From assembly GCA_963691705.1 (NCBI GenBank), contig OY829537.1:56272304-56336303 (forward strand): a stretch of DNA of 64,000 bases. Direction: 5' to 3'. Source of the stretch: Viola odorata. Its lineage: Eukaryota > Streptophyta > Magnoliopsida > Malpighiales > Violaceae. Made by a program: the position numbers and the translations under genes. Of the stretch, positions 63,269 through 64,000 are shown piece after piece (position 1 is the first letter of the stretch; every line of letters starts with the position of its first letter). The notes below the pieces were generated by a model. It was not told the DNA's origin, searched no databases, and saw only the letters and a list, made by a program, of their open reading frames with translations.

Positions 63269-64000
63269 CCGTGTATGTCATATAATTTCTAATGAACGCA
63301 CAAGTTATCCGCGATGTGATAAAATGATGACATGCTCAATTTAAGGAATGTTCAAAAACGTAGATTTTTTCTTTTTCATGCTAAAACTTGCCTCACATGC
63401 TATGTTTTCATGCCAATTTCATTTCCTTTGCTTCAATTTGATTGTATGATGTCTTGAGTAATTAATTGCAATATATGCATATTAATTAGCTTGTTATTTC
63501 ATGTGAAATTTTTGCCACTGTTTCCATTTAAAAAACTTGGTATTTTTCGTGGATTTGAGTCGCTGACATGCTTGGGGTTTATTTGGGGTTGGTTTGAGTG
63601 AGTTCTAACATGTAAGTGTCACCTTGCTCACCGACCATGGCGCCAGCGACGTGATGAGGAAGAAAAGAGTGGGTTTGGCGGGAAAGAAAGGAAGGAAAGG
63701 TGATGGGCTTGGCTTTGGTGAAGCCCATATGTTTTAACTTAAATTTTGGATTAATTCCAAGTCCATTTTTTGTTGTCCAAATTAAGAAAATGGGCCTAAG
63801 CCCGACCCATTAGATTTTCGTATGTTAAAATGTCTCATTATTTTCGTGCATCATTTTCGTGTTTTATTTAAATGTTCGTATGCCATGTTAATTAAATTGT
63901 ATGCTTAAATCGTATGGTTATTTAATATTTCGTATAAAGGCTGGATTAATTGTTTTGACTTGTTGTAATTCTTTTTATTTTTTATCTCAGTTGTTGTAAT
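63269..64000 (+). repeat. Monomer M62, A/B mosaic, partial (732 bp)
   Basis: Counterpart of M56, cut by the window edge after 'tcagttgttgtaat'. Private 'cgctgacatg' and 'ccatgttaatt'. Confidence 0.95.

Larger units (their letters stand above)
1..64000 (+). repeat. ~1.03-1.06 kb satellite array filling the whole window
   Basis: The array runs edge to edge, so both of its ends lie outside the window. Sixty-one consecutive monomers and one partial one can be delimited by the dyad ending in 'gaccgtgta' or its variants 'gaccgtgca', 'gaccgtata' and 'gatcgtgta'. All are in direct orientation. Two main length classes exist, about 1025 and about 1062 bp, differing by a 37-bp repeat-flanked segment. 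Intermediate lengths (1043-1049) come from 13-bp or 19-bp deletions near the catgctaa motif. No transposon, microsatellite expansion or unique spacer interrupts it. Monomers fall into sequence types arranged in higher-order repeats. The family is not one I recognise by name. Confidence 0.98.
52080..64000 (+). repeat. Six-monomer higher-order repeat, 6258-bp period (right HOR)
   Basis: Monomers M52-M56 recur as M58-M62 exactly 6258 bp later, with shared private variants: 'gaactaaag' plus 'gatgcctgcac', 'cttgaggtttctttgg', 'cattttcatg', 'taagtagc' and 'cttggta'. The 3' half of M51 also matches M57 ('gtttggggggaaag'), but their 5' parts differ, so the duplicated tract starts inside M51. Copies differ only by occasional substitutions. 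This HOR shares its monomer number, but not its composition, with the left HOR. The left limit is approximate. Confidence 0.92.

Noticed and set aside
1..64000. 5S or 45S rDNA spacer
   Set aside because: No 5S, 18S, 5.8S or 25S segment or pol III box pair appears in any monomer, although the repeat size would fit a 5S unit.
1..64000. tRNA genes
   Set aside because: No cloverleaf-compatible A and B box pair was noticed at a fixed place in the monomer.

Overview
The whole 64 kb is one uninterrupted head-to-tail satellite DNA array. No gene, RNA gene, transposon or non-satellite spacer is visible. Taking the recurring dyad around 'gaccgtgta' as an arbitrary phase point, I count 61 consecutive monomers plus a partial one at the right edge, all in the same orientation. 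Full monomers are 1024-1065 bp, and one (M14) is only 432 bp. The base composition is AT-rich. GC is concentrated in one roughly 100-bp block per monomer, around the sequence ccatggcgcc and a purine tract. The host is most likely a flowering plant: the monomer carries several TGGGCY (site II) elements, an E2F-type site and an AT-rich plant-promoter-like context. Species and chromosome position (centromere, pericentromere, knob or subtelomere) cannot be read from the window.

Layout. (1) 1-10301: a six-monomer higher-order repeat (HOR) of 6235 bp, one full copy plus about two thirds of a second, with types A-B-C-D-B-C/F. (2) 10302-13926: a transition zone with a 2072-bp dimer, a related monomer and a 432-bp deletion monomer. 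(3) 13927-38200: a different family, types P, Q and R. It runs as three 3169-bp P-Q-R trimers, then a 4231-bp P-Q-Q-R tetramer, then a 6305-bp hexamer in which the dimer of zone 2 reappears inside P-Q-Q-R, then another 4231-bp tetramer. (4) 38201-46645: mosaic monomers joining segments of P, Q, R, C, D and F. (5) 46646-51781: A-like and B-like monomers in 2054/3082-bp periodicities. (6) about 52080-64000: a second, different six-monomer HOR of 6258 bp, nearly two copies.

Type key, by eye. A: 'gtaagtc' start, 'gataggc', 'aaaggctgg'. B: 'cttgtgtaatt', 'cccatatg', 'caagtccat'. C: 'gttatccatgatg' start, 13-bp deletion after catgctaa. D: 'gtatttcat' start, 'cttgactaattaattgaaat', 'aagcctgaccc'. 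F (a 3' half): 'attaaattttc', 'tttctataaatg'. P: 'tcgtgtatg' start, 19-bp deletion at catgctaa, 'tttttagcgg', 'aaatttcgg'. Q: 'taattaacgc', 'gggtttgcggg', 'aaacaggcc', 'gaaagaaaaaaagcg'. R: Q-like 5' part, then 'cacttgtcg', 'gaaatccaa', 'ctagac', 'cacacatg', 'ggcaagatcg' end.

Each monomer holds a compact promoter-like block: an E2F-like palindrome, a polypurine tract, up to four site II elements folded into two hairpins, a TATA-like box, a short conserved ATG reading frame ending at a GT donor-like site, an AG acceptor-like site and an AATAAA. Whether any of it is used cannot be told from sequence. The most informative features are the three coexisting HOR regimes, the mosaic monomers, and the repeat-flanked insertions and deletions, which record how the array grew.
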